Positions 12,457-12,718 of a stretch of 12,718 bases of DNA are shown one piece after another; the first letter of the stretch is position 1; each line of letters starts with the position of its first letter. Both the position numbers and the translations under genes were made by a program. The notes beneath the pieces are model-generated. The model did no database searches. It saw only the letters and a program-made list of their open reading frames with translations, and had not been told where the DNA came from. Origin of the DNA: Eisenbergiella intestinigallinarum (GTDB taxonomy: Bacteria > Bacillota > Clostridia > Lachnospirales > Lachnospiraceae); assembly GCA_019120115.1 (NCBI GenBank), contig DWVS01000048.1:1-12718 (forward strand), given 5' to 3'.

Positions 12457-12718
12457 TTAACAATATAAAGAAAATGGCGGATGTGATATACTTTTATATT
12501 CCGTATATTTCAGGCCCTCTCTTCTGGAAATTGCGCTTTTTATCAGCTTCTTTGTCAGATCTGGCACATCTTCCCTGTTAAAGGCTTCATCCACATCAAC
12601 CCATATTACTTCGCTGTTTTCATCATGGTCCGATTCAGGTATGCCAGATATGTATCTGGCTCTGAATACAATATACCAGTCGTGCATGTTAAAACGTATG
12701 CCAATGATATCCAATAGC
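12457..12718 (-). CDS. NUDIX-like hydrolase, C-terminal fragment
   Basis: The last 86 or so codons of a gene that enters from the right edge; a TTG at 12714 is an internal Leu codon in an open frame, not a start. The stretch IGIRFNMHDWYIVFRARYISG, then DENSEVIWVDVDEAF and REDVPDLTKKLI, resembles the strands and closing helix that follow the NUDIX box in many Firmicutes NUDIX proteins. The NUDIX box itself (GX5EX7REUXEEXGU) would lie outside the window, so the catalytic residues cannot be checked. Such enzymes hydrolyse nucleoside diphosphates linked to another group. It ends in TAA 46 bp before the GH51 gene, with no terminator in between, so read-through into GH51 is possible. Confidence 0.6.
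   Translation of the reverse strand, partial: LLDIIGIRFNMHDWYIVFRARYISGIPESDHDENSEVIWVDVDEAFNREDVPDLTKKLIKSAISRREGLKYTEYKSISHPPFSLYC

Overview
The window looks like a chromosomal segment from a Gram-positive Clostridia, most probably a gut Lachnospiraceae-type bacterium. Grounds: strong AGGAGG-type ribosome binding sites, a HrcA/CIRCE heat-shock operator, an HtpG N-terminus of the clostridial type, a membrane-anchored Firmicutes HtrA, and two large intracellular-type glycoside hydrolases (GH38 and GH51). I see no plasmid, phage, transposase, integrase or CRISPR signature. The species cannot be named from sequence alone.

Layout. (1) Positions 1-1817 form a stress-response module. The 5' end of htpG (minus) diverges from a complete htrA-like protease gene (plus). 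The roughly 325 bp between them carries a perfect CIRCE operator, an htpG promoter, an array of 11-bp-phased direct repeats ending just upstream of an htrA -10 box, and alternating inverted repeats in the htpG leader. (2) Positions 1816-2371 hold no protein gene. They contain two minus-strand terminators enclosing a dense block of hairpins, a minus-strand tRNA-Leu(CAG), and a plus-strand tRNA-Leu(AAG) with its own promoter and a 17-bp-stem terminator. (3) Positions 2541-2945 encode a small coiled-coil protein built on seven tandem 21-bp heptad units. (4) Positions 3114-6287 (minus) encode a GH38 alpha-mannosidase. It is divergent from a second, identical tRNA-Leu(CAG) and from an AraC-family regulator with a cupin-like sensor domain (6610-7554). 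(5) Positions 7565-12718 (all minus) read, in transcription order: the C-terminus of a NUDIX-like protein, a GH51 alpha-L-arabinofuranosidase, a membrane-anchored alpha/beta hydrolase, and a Y-family DNA polymerase.

How the parts may work together. The chaperone and protease share one control region that appears to receive two inputs: HrcA repression through CIRCE, and an OmpR/PhoB-type activator through the 11-bp repeats (inference). The mannosidase and arabinofuranosidase lack signal peptides, so they probably trim imported oligosaccharides inside the cell. The AraC regulator is the obvious candidate controller of the mannosidase. No sugar transporter is in the window. The hydrolase and polymerase are close enough to be co-transcribed.

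I found no clear undescribed multi-gene system. The most notable signals are non-coding: the phased repeat array at htrA, the hairpin block downstream of htrA, the A34 tRNA-Leu, and the identical inverted tRNA-Leu copies flanking a 4.3 kb segment.
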